Below the pieces are notes generated by a model. It saw nothing but the letters and a program-made list of their open reading frames with translations, was not told the DNA's origin and did no database searches. From Streptomyces sp. WAC 01529 (GTDB lineage Bacteria > Actinomycetota > Actinomycetes > Streptomycetales > Streptomycetaceae), in NCBI RefSeq assembly GCF_003945545.1, contig NZ_CP029617.1, forward strand, positions 992,001 to 1,056,000: DNA of 64,000 nucleotides, written 5' to 3'. This document shows, piece by piece, positions 42,001 to 49,636 of this stretch; position 1 is the first letter of the stretch; each line of letters starts with the position of its first letter. The position numbers were made by a program, and so were the translations under genes.

Positions 42001-42850
42001 AGAAGTCGGCCCGCACGCCCAGGACGACGCGGGTGCGGCTGTTGGCGGCCTGGGCCGCGGTGAGCAGCGCGGCGATGAACCGGGCGCGTTCGTCGGCGTC
42101 GGCGCAGAGGGTGAACACCTCTTCGAACTGGTCGACCACCAGCAGGAGTTCGGCATCGGGCGACGACCGCTCCGCCAGCGCCTTGAGCACGGTGAGGTGC
42201 AGGGCCCGGGGGTCCGTCGCCAGCTCCCTGTGCAGGGCGGTGGCCGAGCCGCCGCTGACGGCGGCGAGCCGGGCGGCGCACTCCTCCAGGGGGTGGGCGC
42301 CGGGCGCGAGGAGGAGGGTGGCCCACTCGGTGGCGGACCCTTCGTGGACGCGCGGCAGCAGACCGGCGCGCAGCAGCGAGGACTTCCCCGCCCCCGAGGC
42401 GCCGAAGACGGCGAGGAAGCGGTGGGCGCGGACCCGGTGGACCAGGTCGTCGGTCAGCTGCTCACGCCCGAAGAACCAGGCGGCGTCCTCCTGCTGGAAC
42501 GCGGCGAGCCCCACGTAGGGCCCGCGCTGCTCACGGTCCCCGGCGTCGGATGGTTCCGCTTCGGTCGCGGCGGCGGCGAGCCGGGCGCTGAGGGCGTGCC
42601 ACCGGGCCTCCCACGCGGTCGCGTCCCCGCCGCAGGCCCGTACGTAGGCGAGCGTGACCGGCAGACTCGGCAGCCTGCGGCCGCCCGCCGCGTCGGCGAG
42701 CGTCGTCGACGAGTAGTGGGCGTCGCGCGCCAGCTGCCGGTAGGGCGGGCTGCCCGCCTTCTCCCGCATCTTCCGCAGGTCGGCCGCGAACGCGGTCAGC
42801 TCGCCACCGTCGGCCTCCAGCGGACGTTCTCCGCGCGGCACAGCTACCAC
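39023..42850 (-). CDS. nSTAND NTPase with N-terminal HTH and C-terminal WD40 propellers
   Basis: About 1275 residues. The N-terminus is a helix-turn-helix-like XRE domain (AFAADLRKMREKAG, YRQLARDAHYSSTTLADAAGG). Next is an nSTAND NTPase with P-loop FGASGAGKSSLL and Walker B LLLVVDQFEEVF. A membrane-spanning segment, FTVTLSVLLVIALVSGLIAW, precedes about fourteen near-identical WD40 blades (SVAFSPDGRTVASGGxDGTVRLWD). The blades probably sense a ligand or protein and control oligomerisation of the NTPase. Such proteins are abundant in Streptomyces and some relatives act in phage defence; no effector domain other than the HTH is seen. Start is uncertain: GTG 42850, GTG 42841 or GTG 42934. Confidence 0.8.
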   Translation of the reverse strand: MVAVPRGERPLEADGGELTAFAADLRKMREKAGSPPYRQLARDAHYSSTTLADAAGGRRLPSLPVTLAYVRACGGDATAWEARWHALSARLAAAATEAEPSDAGDREQRGPYVGLAAFQQEDAAWFFGREQLTDDLVHRVRAHRFLAVFGASGAGKSSLLRAGLLPRVHEGSATEWATLLLAPGAHPLEECAARLAAVSGGSATALHRELATDPRALHLTVLKALAERSSPDAELLLVVDQFEEVFTLCADADERARFIAALLTAAQAANSRTRVVLGVRADFYARCAQHPDLVEALRDAQLLVGPMTTDELRRAISRPAARADCTVEGALLARVIADATGRATVLPLVSHALRETWRRRRGSTLTLAGYEAAGGIRHALAQTAEAVHAGLTDEQRHLARTVLLRLVAIGEDADATRRRLARADLDSLSEDRAGVEAVVDALARARLITLDTDTVELTHEALLHAWPRLRHWIDEDRAGLLLHQRLGEAAADWDREGRDPGALYRGTRLAAAEEHFAPESTLTALERDFLAASTAARDRERRAAARTTRRLRRFTVTLSVLLVIALVSGLIAWDQYRTSEGHRREAVAEQRSALSRQLAAQASILLADESDLASLLAVYAYRIRPTAEATTSLLAAASRPLQQRLTGHKGEVGSVAISRDGRTVASGGHDGTVRLWNTATDRARATLKGHKGVVNSVALSPDGRTVVSGGHDGTVRLWDTRTGEQRAVLTEHQGMVRSVAFSPDGRTVASGGRNGTVRLWNMASGEHMRPLTGHRGVVRTVAFSPDGDTLAGGGEDGTVRLWNPHTGRTRTTLDGHKGPVNAVAFSPDGRTVATGGRDGAVKLWNKKTGEDRVTLTEHGRDAESVAFSPDGRMVVSGGLDGTVRLWDTAAGERRAVLSGQGGGVRSVAFSQDGSTVVGGGRDGTVRLWAVATGKARITVSGPRGAVNTVAFSPDGRRVAGAGDDGTVRLRDAVTGRVRTTLDGHEGAVRSVAFSPDGGTVVSGGSEGTVRLWDTVTGEQRDVLRAHQEGVQSVAFSPDGRTVASGGREGTVRLWDAATGERRKVLTGHRRAVASVAFSPDGRTLASGGLDGTLRLWDTATGEARGVRGARGAPGVRGGAKSPLRSVSFAPAGNTVAGGSDDGIVRLWDAATGRARGELTGVRRGAQAVAFSPDGRTVASSGRDGVVRLWDASTRLQKAMLPGHADPVRTVAFSPDGRTVASGGDDGALRLWDVLLSADEAISRICRSLRRDLSPEERARYLHDPYQQSPRRACTR

Positions 42851-43055
42851 CCCCGGCCCGCCGTTGCTCGGAATGTCATTGTCCAAGGCGGACGGCCGCA
42901 CTCCAGCCACCGGATCCGGACAACCCGCTTCCACCCGGCGGGGCGTCCCGGCGTCCCGCCGCCCCGGTTGGGGCGGTCTCCGCGCGGTTGCAGCTTGATA
43001 TGGGGGTACACAGGTTTACTCGGGGACGAGCGACGGCGCGACGAGAGGAGACGAT

Positions 43056-44045
43056 GTGGCATCGGACGAGGCTGAGGCCGCGGCGGAGGCAGAAGCGGCG
43101 GCGGAGGCCGAGGGCGAGCACCTGCTGGACGGGCTGCGGGTGGACGAGGCCCGGCCCGAGCGTCCGGTGCTGCTCGACAAAGAGGGGGAGCCGCTGCGGA
43201 CGTGGCAGGAGAACTACCCCTACCGGGAGAAGCTGCGGCGCGGGGCCTATGAGCGCCGCAAGCGTTTCCTCCAGATCGAGCTGCTGAAGCTGCAGAAGAC
43301 GGTCCGCGAGCAGGGGCAGCGCATCGTGATCGTCTGCGAGGGCCGGGACGCGGCGGGCAAGGGCGGCACCATCAAGCGCTTCACCGAGCGCCTCAACCCG
43401 CGAGGCGCTCGCGTCGTGGCGCTGGACAAGCCCACGGAGCGCGAGGCGGGCCAGTGGTACTTCCAGCGATATGTGGCGCAGCTTCCGTCGGCCGGGGAGA
43501 TCGTCTTCTTCGACCGCTCCTGGTACAACCGCGCAGGCGTCGAGCCCGTGATGGGCTTCTGCACCCCGGAGCAGCACCGCCAGTTCCTCCAGCAGGCCCC
43601 GCTCTTCGAGAAGATGCTCACCGATGACGGGATCGTACTGATCAAGTTCTGGCTCTCCGTCTCCCAGGCGGAGCAGCGCACGCGCTTCGCGATCCGTCAG
43701 GTGGATCCCGTGCGCCAGTGGAAGCTCTCCCCCACCGACCTGGCCTCCCTCGACCTTTGGGACGCGTACACCAAGGCCAAGGTGGAGATGTTCCGGGCGA
43801 CGGACACGGTCCATGCCCCGTGGTCGGTGATCAAGTTCAACGACAAGCGCCGGGGCCGTCTGGAGGCGATCAGGCACCTGTTGCTGCGCATGGACTACGA
43901 GGCGAAGGACAAGGAGGCCGTGGGCGAGGCGGACCCGCTCATCATCGGCCCGGCCGACACGCTCCTGGAGGCGGGCGAGGACCCCACGGACCTGTCCCCC
44001 AGCAGGATCGCCCACTACGAACAGGGGCCCGGCCAGCATCCGTGA
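43056..44045 (+). CDS. ppk2: Polyphosphate kinase 2
   Basis: A 329-residue PPK2 enzyme from GTG 43056 with GAGGAGACGAT upstream. Walker A is GRDAAGKGG (96-104). Asp153 in FFDRSWYNRAGVEPVMGFC is the lid/Walker B aspartate. It transfers phosphate between polyphosphate and nucleoside diphosphates. The N-terminus starts with an Ala/Glu repeat (EAEAAAEAEAAAEAEG) of about 20 residues. It stands alone with a strong hairpin behind it. Confidence 0.92.
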   Translation: MASDEAEAAAEAEAAAEAEGEHLLDGLRVDEARPERPVLLDKEGEPLRTWQENYPYREKLRRGAYERRKRFLQIELLKLQKTVREQGQRIVIVCEGRDAAGKGGTIKRFTERLNPRGARVVALDKPTEREAGQWYFQRYVAQLPSAGEIVFFDRSWYNRAGVEPVMGFCTPEQHRQFLQQAPLFEKMLTDDGIVLIKFWLSVSQAEQRTRFAIRQVDPVRQWKLSPTDLASLDLWDAYTKAKVEMFRATDTVHAPWSVIKFNDKRRGRLEAIRHLLLRMDYEAKDKEAVGEADPLIIGPADTLLEAGEDPTDLSPSRIAHYEQGPGQHP

Positions 44046-44088
44046 CGCGGGCCGGCCGGCATCCGTGCCGCGTTCCGGCCCGCGTCAC
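44042..44088. terminator. Terminator between ppk2 and the VOC gene
   Basis: GTGACGCGGGCCGG (44042-44055) and CCGGCCCGCGTCAC (44075-44088) form a perfect 14-base stem with a 19-base loop. It sits in a convergent gap and can serve both genes. Confidence 0.75.
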
Positions 44089-44159
44089 GGCGCGTGGGCC
44101 GGAATCCGGCGGTGGACCGAACATCTCGCGTACGAAGGCCCGGGTTTCGGGCCCCGGCG

Positions 44160-44549
44160 TCACGCGTCCTGCGGATACCAGCGCAGCTCCACGGTGTTGC
44201 CGTCCGGGTCCCGCACATAGAGGGAGAGCGCGGTGCCCCGGGCGCCGAAGCGCTCGCCGGGGCCGTCCAGCACCTCGAAGACGCCGGAGTCGATGACCTC
44301 CTGCCAGTCGAGGGGCTCGACCACCAGGCAGATGTGGTCGACGTTGGAACCCTCCGTCCGCCCCTCGGGCGCCTCGACGACGTCGATGATGGTGGTGGGG
44401 CTCACCCGCACGGACGGGAAGGGCGCCTTGCCGGCCCGCCACTCCTCCACCCGCACCGGTTCCAGCCCCAACGCGCCGGTGTAGAAGGCGAGGGAGCGCT
44501 CGATGTCGGCGACGTTCAGGACGAGATGGTCGAAGGCGATCACGCGCAT
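44160..44549 (-). CDS. VOC (glyoxalase/dioxygenase) family protein
   Basis: A 129-residue vicinal-oxygen-chelate protein from ATG 44549 with GGAGAG upstream. Two beta-alpha-beta-beta-beta modules are visible: FDHLVLNVADIERSLAFYTGALG and NVDHICLVVEPLDWQ. They end in YVRDPDGNTVELRW, and the metal ligands would be the His of each DH and the terminal Glu. Substrate is unknown; candidates are glyoxalase, dioxygenase or antibiotic-binding protein. Confidence 0.85.
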   Translation of the reverse strand: MRVIAFDHLVLNVADIERSLAFYTGALGLEPVRVEEWRAGKAPFPSVRVSPTTIIDVVEAPEGRTEGSNVDHICLVVEPLDWQEVIDSGVFEVLDGPGERFGARGTALSLYVRDPDGNTVELRWYPQDA

Positions 44550-44627
44550 GGGTCTCTCCACGAGGTTCTGGCACCGGGGCGCCGCTGGTGTACGGCCCGG
44601 GGGGCCTGCCCCGTCCGCAGAGACACC

Positions 44628-45059
44628 CTACGGATGCAGCGCCGCCCAGGTGTTGGGGCCGACGAAGCCGTCGGCGGTCAGGCCCACGCTCTGCTGGAAG
44701 TTCTTGACCGCGGCCAGGGTGGCGTCGCCGAAGATCTTGTCGACGGTGACGCTCTTGTAGCCGTAGACCTTGTTCAGGATGCACTGGAGGTGTCCGACGG
44801 CGTCGTTCGCGTGGCCCTTGCCGAGTTCCGGGTGGGTGCCGGTGTAGGGGCAGTAGCGCCACTCCCCGCCGGTGGCCTGCTGGACGCGCGCGCCGGTGCC
44901 GGACGCGGCCGTTGCGCCGCTCTTCGCGGAAGGGCTGGCCCCGGCCAGCGCCACGGCGGGGCCTGCCAGCAGCGCGCAGCCGAGCAGCGTGGCGGCGAGC
45001 GTACGGGCGCTGCGGCGCCGGTCGGGGCGGCTGGGGCGGTCGGGTCGGTGTGAGGTCAC
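44628..45059 (-). CDS. Secreted peptidoglycan-binding domain protein
   Basis: A 143-residue exported protein. A basic N-terminus and hydrophobic core (LAATLLGCALLAGPAVALAG) form a Sec signal peptide. The mature part has one PG_binding_1 domain: VGHLQCILNKVYGYKSVTVDKIFGDATLAAVKNFQQSVGLTADGFVGPNTW. Two cysteines (in WRYCPYTG and LQCIL) may form a disulfide. It is the last of three genes for small secreted proteins on this strand. Confidence 0.83.
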   Translation of the reverse strand: MTSHRPDRPSRPDRRRSARTLAATLLGCALLAGPAVALAGASPSAKSGATAASGTGARVQQATGGEWRYCPYTGTHPELGKGHANDAVGHLQCILNKVYGYKSVTVDKIFGDATLAAVKNFQQSVGLTADGFVGPNTWAALHP

Positions 45060-45117
45060 GGTGAACTCTCCCGGACGGTGGTGGGCGTACGTGGGTGGGG
45101 GAAGCGAGCGGAGCGGC

Positions 45118-45579
45118 TCAGAACCACGGGCAGCGGGGCAGCCCGGGGTAGGGGTGCTTCTGGGTCTCCACGACCCGGGCCGGGACCATGCCCCAGCCCT
45201 TGATGCCGGGCAGGCTCACGACCTCGTCGCCCTGCGTGTAGTACCAGACCTTGTTCCCGTCGGGGGCGGCGTCGCCCTCGGTCCAGCACACGAACCAGCT
45301 CGGCGAGAGCTTGAGGCGGCCGGTGACCGGCGCGTTGAAGGCGGGGCGGCCGAACGTGTCGGAGACGAGGTTGTCGCAGTACAGGTCCAGGCTGAAGGCG
45401 TTGCCCAGGGTGTCCCTGTGCGGCTGGTTCTGCCGCAGCGAGCAGGTGGCCGCCGCGTCGGCCGACCCGGCGCGGGGCGCGGCCGGACTCGCCTGGGCGG
45501 CCGGGCCCGGCGCGGCGGCGAGGGTCAGACAGAGCGCGGCCCCCGCGAGGGCGGTGCGGCGCTTTCCCCGGGCGCTCAT
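45118..45579 (-). CDS. Small secreted Cys-containing protein (paralogue B)
   Basis: A 153-residue exported protein of unrecognised family. ATG 45579 overlaps the stop of the upstream paralogue (ATGA). After a signal peptide ending near APRAGSADA, the mature domain has cysteines in ATCSLRQ, LYCDN, FVCWTEG and PRCPWF, enough for two disulfides. It shares LSPSWFVCW, WYYTQGDEV and KGWGMVPA with its neighbour, so they are tandem duplicates. Function is unknown; size and disulfides suggest an extracellular inhibitor, binder or toxin-like protein. Confidence 0.75.
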   Translation of the reverse strand: MSARGKRRTALAGAALCLTLAAAPGPAAQASPAAPRAGSADAAATCSLRQNQPHRDTLGNAFSLDLYCDNLVSDTFGRPAFNAPVTGRLKLSPSWFVCWTEGDAAPDGNKVWYYTQGDEVVSLPGIKGWGMVPARVVETQKHPYPGLPRCPWF

Positions 45580-46058
45580 GACCACGTGCACTGGTCGAGG
45601 CCCGGCACCGGGTGCGTGGCCGAGGCGAGTTCGGCGGCCGGGAGGTAGCCCCAGCCCTTCGCGGTCCTGCTGCCGGAGACCGTGTCGCCCTGCGTGTAGT
45701 ACCAGATGTCCCCTCCCTGGTACGGGCTGCCGCGCTTCCAGCAGACGAACCAGCTGGGAGAGAAGGCGATCTGGCCGTTGACCGAACTCTCGGTCGTGGA
45801 CTGCACACGGATCGAGCCGGTGTTGTGCGGACACACCACGTCCCCGAGGAAGTGCATCCCCGTCCAGTCGGTGTGCCGTGCGTCGGCGCGCGTCTGGCAG
45901 CCGGCGGAGGCGGTGGCCTGTGAGGCGGGTGACACGGTCAGGGATACGGCGCAGGCGACGGCGCTCGCGAGAAGCGTCCGTCGGACCGGCCCGCCCCAAA
46001 TGGGGTTCCTGCCGGGCGGGTTGTGGTTCCGGGCGTGTGCGCGTGGTCCGACGGGCAT
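45576..46058 (-). CDS. Small secreted Cys-containing protein (paralogue A)
   Basis: A 160-residue exported protein, ATG 46058 with AGGAGACTGCGAC upstream. The signal peptide (RRTLLASAVACAVSLTVSPASQATA) is followed by a domain with cysteines in AGCQTRAD, DVVCPHN, FVCWKRG and DQCTWS. FSPSWFVCW, WYYTQGDTV and KGWGYLPAAEL match the downstream paralogue. Divergent from the AraC gene, so one intergenic region may control both. No family recognised. Confidence 0.75.
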   Translation of the reverse strand: MPVGPRAHARNHNPPGRNPIWGGPVRRTLLASAVACAVSLTVSPASQATASAGCQTRADARHTDWTGMHFLGDVVCPHNTGSIRVQSTTESSVNGQIAFSPSWFVCWKRGSPYQGGDIWYYTQGDTVSGSRTAKGWGYLPAAELASATHPVPGLDQCTWS

Positions 46059-46279
46059 GTCGCAGTCTCCTGGCGGCTTGATTCCGTATCGTTCCGCTGT
46101 GGCGCGTACGCGTCCGATCGTGGCGAGCGGCGCTGACACGTCCCTGACGTCGGCATGATCTTCGTACGGCATACGGGTACGCGCGTTCCGGCCACGGAGC
46201 GCTCGTCCCCTCCCCGGCGGTGACCGCGCGTGCCATCGTGGCGGCCGTGGCGGACGGCGTCGGGACGAGGAGCGTACGC

Positions 46280-47248
46280 ATGCGCACAACGGTCTTGCCC
46301 GGTGAGGGGAACAGCGGGGAGCCGACCGGCGCGGGCATGCCGACGCACCGCCTGGAGGTGCCGATGCCCAACGCGCTGCCCTTCGCCATCGGCACGTTCG
46401 ACACCATGGGTCCGATGGCGCGGGCTCCGTTCCCGCACCGGCACACCTTCCACGAGATCGTCCACGTCACCGGCGGCACCGGCAGGCACGTCGTCGACCT
46501 CACCGGCTTCGCGCTGCGGCCGCCCAACCTCTGCTTCATCGCGCCCGGTCAGGTCCACCACTGGGAGGGCGTCACCGGCCTCGCGGGGCACGTCATCCTC
46601 TTCACCGACGACTTCCTCCTGGACCATCCCGCCGACCGGGACCTCCTGCGGGGGCTCGCCGAGCGCTCCTGGCTCGAACTGCCCGACGAGGCGGCCGAGC
46701 GGACCGCGCGGCTCGTCGCCGAACTGGACGGCGAGTACCGCACGGGCGCCGAGGGGTTCCCCGGCGTGCTGCGGGCCCTGCTGCACATCCTGGTGGTGCG
46801 CGCCGCGCGGCTGCCCGCGCGGCAGCCCGCCGCCCTGCCGCCGCCCTCACGGCCCGGCTCGGTGGCCGCGGAGTTCGTGGCGCTGCTCGGCACCCCCGAG
46901 GGCCTGCTCGGCACCCCGGCGGGCGCCCCGCACTCGGTGCGCACCTGCGCGGAGCACCTGGGTGTCTCGGTGAGCTATCTCAGCGAGGCGGTGAAGGCGT
47001 CCACCGGCCGCACCCCCGGCGAACTGATCCGGCAGGCCCGGGTGCACGAGGCCAAACGCCTGCTGCTGCGCACGGAGTTGTCGGTGCGTCAGGTCGCGGC
47101 CCGGGTCGGGTTCGGGGATCCGGCGTACTTCTGCCGCTTCTTCCGCCGCGAGACCGGCGCGAGCCCCGGGGACTTCCGGCGCGGCACCGGCGATATTCAC
47201 CACGACCACCGGCTCCAGTCCATCGCCCGGCCCCGCTCCCGCGCATAG
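46280..47248 (+). CDS. AraC family transcriptional regulator
   Basis: A 322-residue regulator from ATG 46280 with GAGGAG upstream. The N-terminal cupin (PFPHRHTFHEIVHVTGGTG, IAPGQVHHWEG) is the ligand-sensing part. The C-terminal double HTH reads HLGVSVSYLSEAVKASTGRTPGELIRQ and QVAARVGFGDPAYFCRFFRRETG. It may control the secreted-protein genes divergent from it or the downstream dioxygenase. Ligand unknown. Confidence 0.88.
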   Translation: MRTTVLPGEGNSGEPTGAGMPTHRLEVPMPNALPFAIGTFDTMGPMARAPFPHRHTFHEIVHVTGGTGRHVVDLTGFALRPPNLCFIAPGQVHHWEGVTGLAGHVILFTDDFLLDHPADRDLLRGLAERSWLELPDEAAERTARLVAELDGEYRTGAEGFPGVLRALLHILVVRAARLPARQPAALPPPSRPGSVAAEFVALLGTPEGLLGTPAGAPHSVRTCAEHLGVSVSYLSEAVKASTGRTPGELIRQARVHEAKRLLLRTELSVRQVAARVGFGDPAYFCRFFRRETGASPGDFRRGTGDIHHDHRLQSIARPRSRA

Positions 47249-47292
47249 CTTCTTAGCCGATCCGGAACCCACCCCACCTTTCAGGAGGAGCG

Positions 47293-47934
47293 ATGGACGA
47301 CGAGACCGGCACCGCAAAGGGACCGAGCCGCAAGACCGTGCTGAGAGCCGCCGCGGCGGTCGGCATCTCCGTCCCCGTGAGCCTCATGGGGGTGCCCGCC
47401 CTGGCCCGCACCGCGGGCGCGCGGGGCGAGGCACCGGCGCTGACACCGTCCTGCGACGACGGTGACGACCCGACGCCGCCGCAGATGGAAGGCCCGTACT
47501 TCAAGCCCAACTCCCCGCGGCGGACCTCGCTCCTGCAACCGGGGACGCCGGGAACGCGGCTGACCGTCACCGGATACGTCTTCGGACGCTCCTGCCGACC
47601 GATACCCCAGGTCCTCATGGACTTCTGGCAGGCCGACACCTATGGGACGTACGACAACGCGGGGTACCGCTTCCGCGGGCACCAGTACACCGACGCGTCC
47701 GGCGCGTTCCGGCTCACCACGGTCGTGCCCGGCCTCTACCCCGGCCGCACCCGCCATCTGCACGTCAAGGTGCAGGCCCCGGGGCGGCCGGTGCTGACGA
47801 CGCAGCTGTATTTCCCCGGTGAGCCGCGCAACAACACGGACCCGATCTTCGACTCCCGGCTGCTGATGAACGTGCGTACCGTCGGGAACGCCAAGGAGGC
47901 CGACTTCGACTTCGTCCTCAACGTGCCCCAGTGA
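47293..47934 (+). CDS. Exported intradiol ring-cleavage dioxygenase-like protein
   Basis: A 213-residue protein, 44 bases after the AraC gene, AGGAGGAGCG before ATG 47293. The N-terminus SRKTVLRAAAAVGISVPVSLMG is a signal-type segment, possibly Tat with an RK pair. MEGPYF, VLMDFWQADTYGTYDNAGYRFRGHQYTD and RTRHLHVKVQ supply the two Tyr and two His ligands of non-haem Fe(III) as in protocatechuate 3,4-dioxygenase. It would open catechol-type rings outside the membrane, perhaps from lignin or quinones. Confidence 0.87.
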   Translation: MDDETGTAKGPSRKTVLRAAAAVGISVPVSLMGVPALARTAGARGEAPALTPSCDDGDDPTPPQMEGPYFKPNSPRRTSLLQPGTPGTRLTVTGYVFGRSCRPIPQVLMDFWQADTYGTYDNAGYRFRGHQYTDASGAFRLTTVVPGLYPGRTRHLHVKVQAPGRPVLTTQLYFPGEPRNNTDPIFDSRLLMNVRTVGNAKEADFDFVLNVPQ

Positions 47935-48037
47935 TCGGACGGTTGCGGGGAGTGCCGCACCGCAACGCCGTACAACCTTCGGGGATGGTCACAGGTCGTC
48001 TGAACCGCACAGCCGATCTTTGACCAAGGGAAGTCGT

Positions 48038-49552
48038 ATGCCGCGCAGCAGCCGAACAGTCCGTCTCACCCTGCCCCTCGTCGCCGCGTCCCTGCTCGTG
48101 GGCGGCGGCCTCTCGGCCCTCGCCCTCGGGCAGGGCAGCGCGGGGGCCGCCGCCGGCGCGGGCCGCGCGGACGTGGCGGCCAAGCCCTCGGACGACTTCA
48201 ACGGCGACGGGTACGCCGACCTCGTCGTCGGCGCCTCCAGCGGCACGGTCTCCGGCAAGGCCGAGGCGGGGTACGTGGTGGTGACGTACGGGTCGAAGAA
48301 CGGTCTCGACCCGGCCCGCAAGAAGGTCATCAGCCGCTCCACGAGCGGGGTGCCCGGCGCGGCCACGGCGAAGCAGCACTTCGGTGCGACGTTCACCAAG
48401 GGCGACCTGGACCGCGACGGTTTCGCGGACCTGGTCGTCGGCGTGGGCGGCAGGGACGCGTCGGAGGGCTCGGTGATCCTGTGGGGTTCCGCCTCCGGCC
48501 TGACCGGCGGCACCAGGATCGCGACCTTCGGCCGGTCCCCGCAGGCGGGGGACTTCGACGGCGACGGCACCACCGACCTCGCCCTGTTCGCCGGGGTGCC
48601 GTCCTACGGCGACGACCCGGCCTCCCAGCCGGCCCGCCTCTGGAAGGGCCCGATCGCGCGCACCGGGACACCGGCCAAGACCCTCGACTTCATGGACAAG
48701 TCGCAGTGGGACCGGGGCAGCGACCAGCGCCCCGACCCCACCTGCGCGGACCTGGACCGGGAGTGTGAGAACGGCCCGCGGAGCCTGTCGGGTCCGGTCG
48801 CCCCGGAAGCCGTCGGTGACCTCAACGGCGACGGGTACGACGACATCGCCATGGACCGCTATGCCGGCGACGGAGAGTGGGGCTGGGGTCTCCTGTACGG
48901 ATCGCCCACGGGCTTCAAGCGCGAACGGGTGCACGGCGGCTCCGGTGCGATGGCCATCGGCGACATCAACGGCGATGGTTACGACGACCTGGTGAGAGGC
49001 GACTCCGACTACCCCGACTACAACTCCAGGGTCTACGTCTCCTACGGTTCGGCGGACGGCCTCAAGGAGCCGGCGCAGAAGTTCGACCAGAACACGCCGG
49101 GCGTGCCGGGCGCCGAGGAAGAGGGGGACAGCTTTGGCAGGTCGGTGGCCGTGGGCGATGTGACGGGCGACGGATACGCCGATGTGGCGGTGGGCGCCGT
49201 GGGCGAGGACGTCGGCACCGTCGCCGGCGCGGGCTCGGTCGTCCTGCTGCGGGGCAGCGCCGACGGCCTCACCGGCGCCGGGGCCCAGGTCTTCCATCAG
49301 AACACCGCGGGCGTCCCGGGCGTCGCCGAGAAGGACGACCTGTTCGGGTCGGCCACCGCGCTGCTCGACGTCACCGGTGACGGCCACGCCGATCTCGCCG
49401 CTTCCGCCGTGTCGGAGAACGCGCGGGCCGGCGCGGTGTGGTCGCTACGCGGCACGGCCACGGGCCTGACCGCCGCCGGCTCGGTCGCCTTCGGCCCCAA
49501 GGACGTCGCGGCCCCGAACACCGCGGCGCAGTTCGGCAGCCCCCTGCGCTGA
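48038..49552 (+). CDS. Secreted FG-GAP repeat protein
   Basis: A 504-residue exported protein, ATG 48038 with AAGGGAAG upstream. A signal peptide (residues 1 to about 35) is followed by about six to seven FG-GAP/integrin-alpha-like repeats with calcium loops such as DFNGDGYADLVVG, DLDRDGFADLVVG, DFDGDGTTDLAL, DLNGDGYDDIAM and DVTGDGYADVAVG. The repeats form a seven-bladed propeller on the cell surface or in the medium. Family role in Streptomyces is unknown, perhaps adhesion or polysaccharide binding. Confidence 0.88.
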   Translation: MPRSSRTVRLTLPLVAASLLVGGGLSALALGQGSAGAAAGAGRADVAAKPSDDFNGDGYADLVVGASSGTVSGKAEAGYVVVTYGSKNGLDPARKKVISRSTSGVPGAATAKQHFGATFTKGDLDRDGFADLVVGVGGRDASEGSVILWGSASGLTGGTRIATFGRSPQAGDFDGDGTTDLALFAGVPSYGDDPASQPARLWKGPIARTGTPAKTLDFMDKSQWDRGSDQRPDPTCADLDRECENGPRSLSGPVAPEAVGDLNGDGYDDIAMDRYAGDGEWGWGLLYGSPTGFKRERVHGGSGAMAIGDINGDGYDDLVRGDSDYPDYNSRVYVSYGSADGLKEPAQKFDQNTPGVPGAEEEGDSFGRSVAVGDVTGDGYADVAVGAVGEDVGTVAGAGSVVLLRGSADGLTGAGAQVFHQNTAGVPGVAEKDDLFGSATALLDVTGDGHADLAASAVSENARAGAVWSLRGTATGLTAAGSVAFGPKDVAAPNTAAQFGSPLR

Positions 49553-49572
49553 CCCCTGGGGGGCCGGTACTT

Positions 49573-49603
49573 CGCGCCGCCCGCCCGTGGGGCGGGCGGC
49601 GCG
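49573..49603. terminator. Bidirectional terminator
   Basis: A perfect 14-base GC stem (49573-49586 with 49590-49603) and 3-base loop lies between the FG-GAP gene and the convergent acetyltransferase. Confidence 0.8.
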
Positions 49604-49636
49604 CTTGCACCCGGTCCGAGATCACCCCCGTGGGTC

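Noticed and set aside
39065..43075. Very long plus-strand open frame opposite the WD40 gene
   Set aside because: It is the mirror of a repetitive GC-rich gene; the minus-strand protein has clear NTPase and WD40 motifs, the opposite frame has none.
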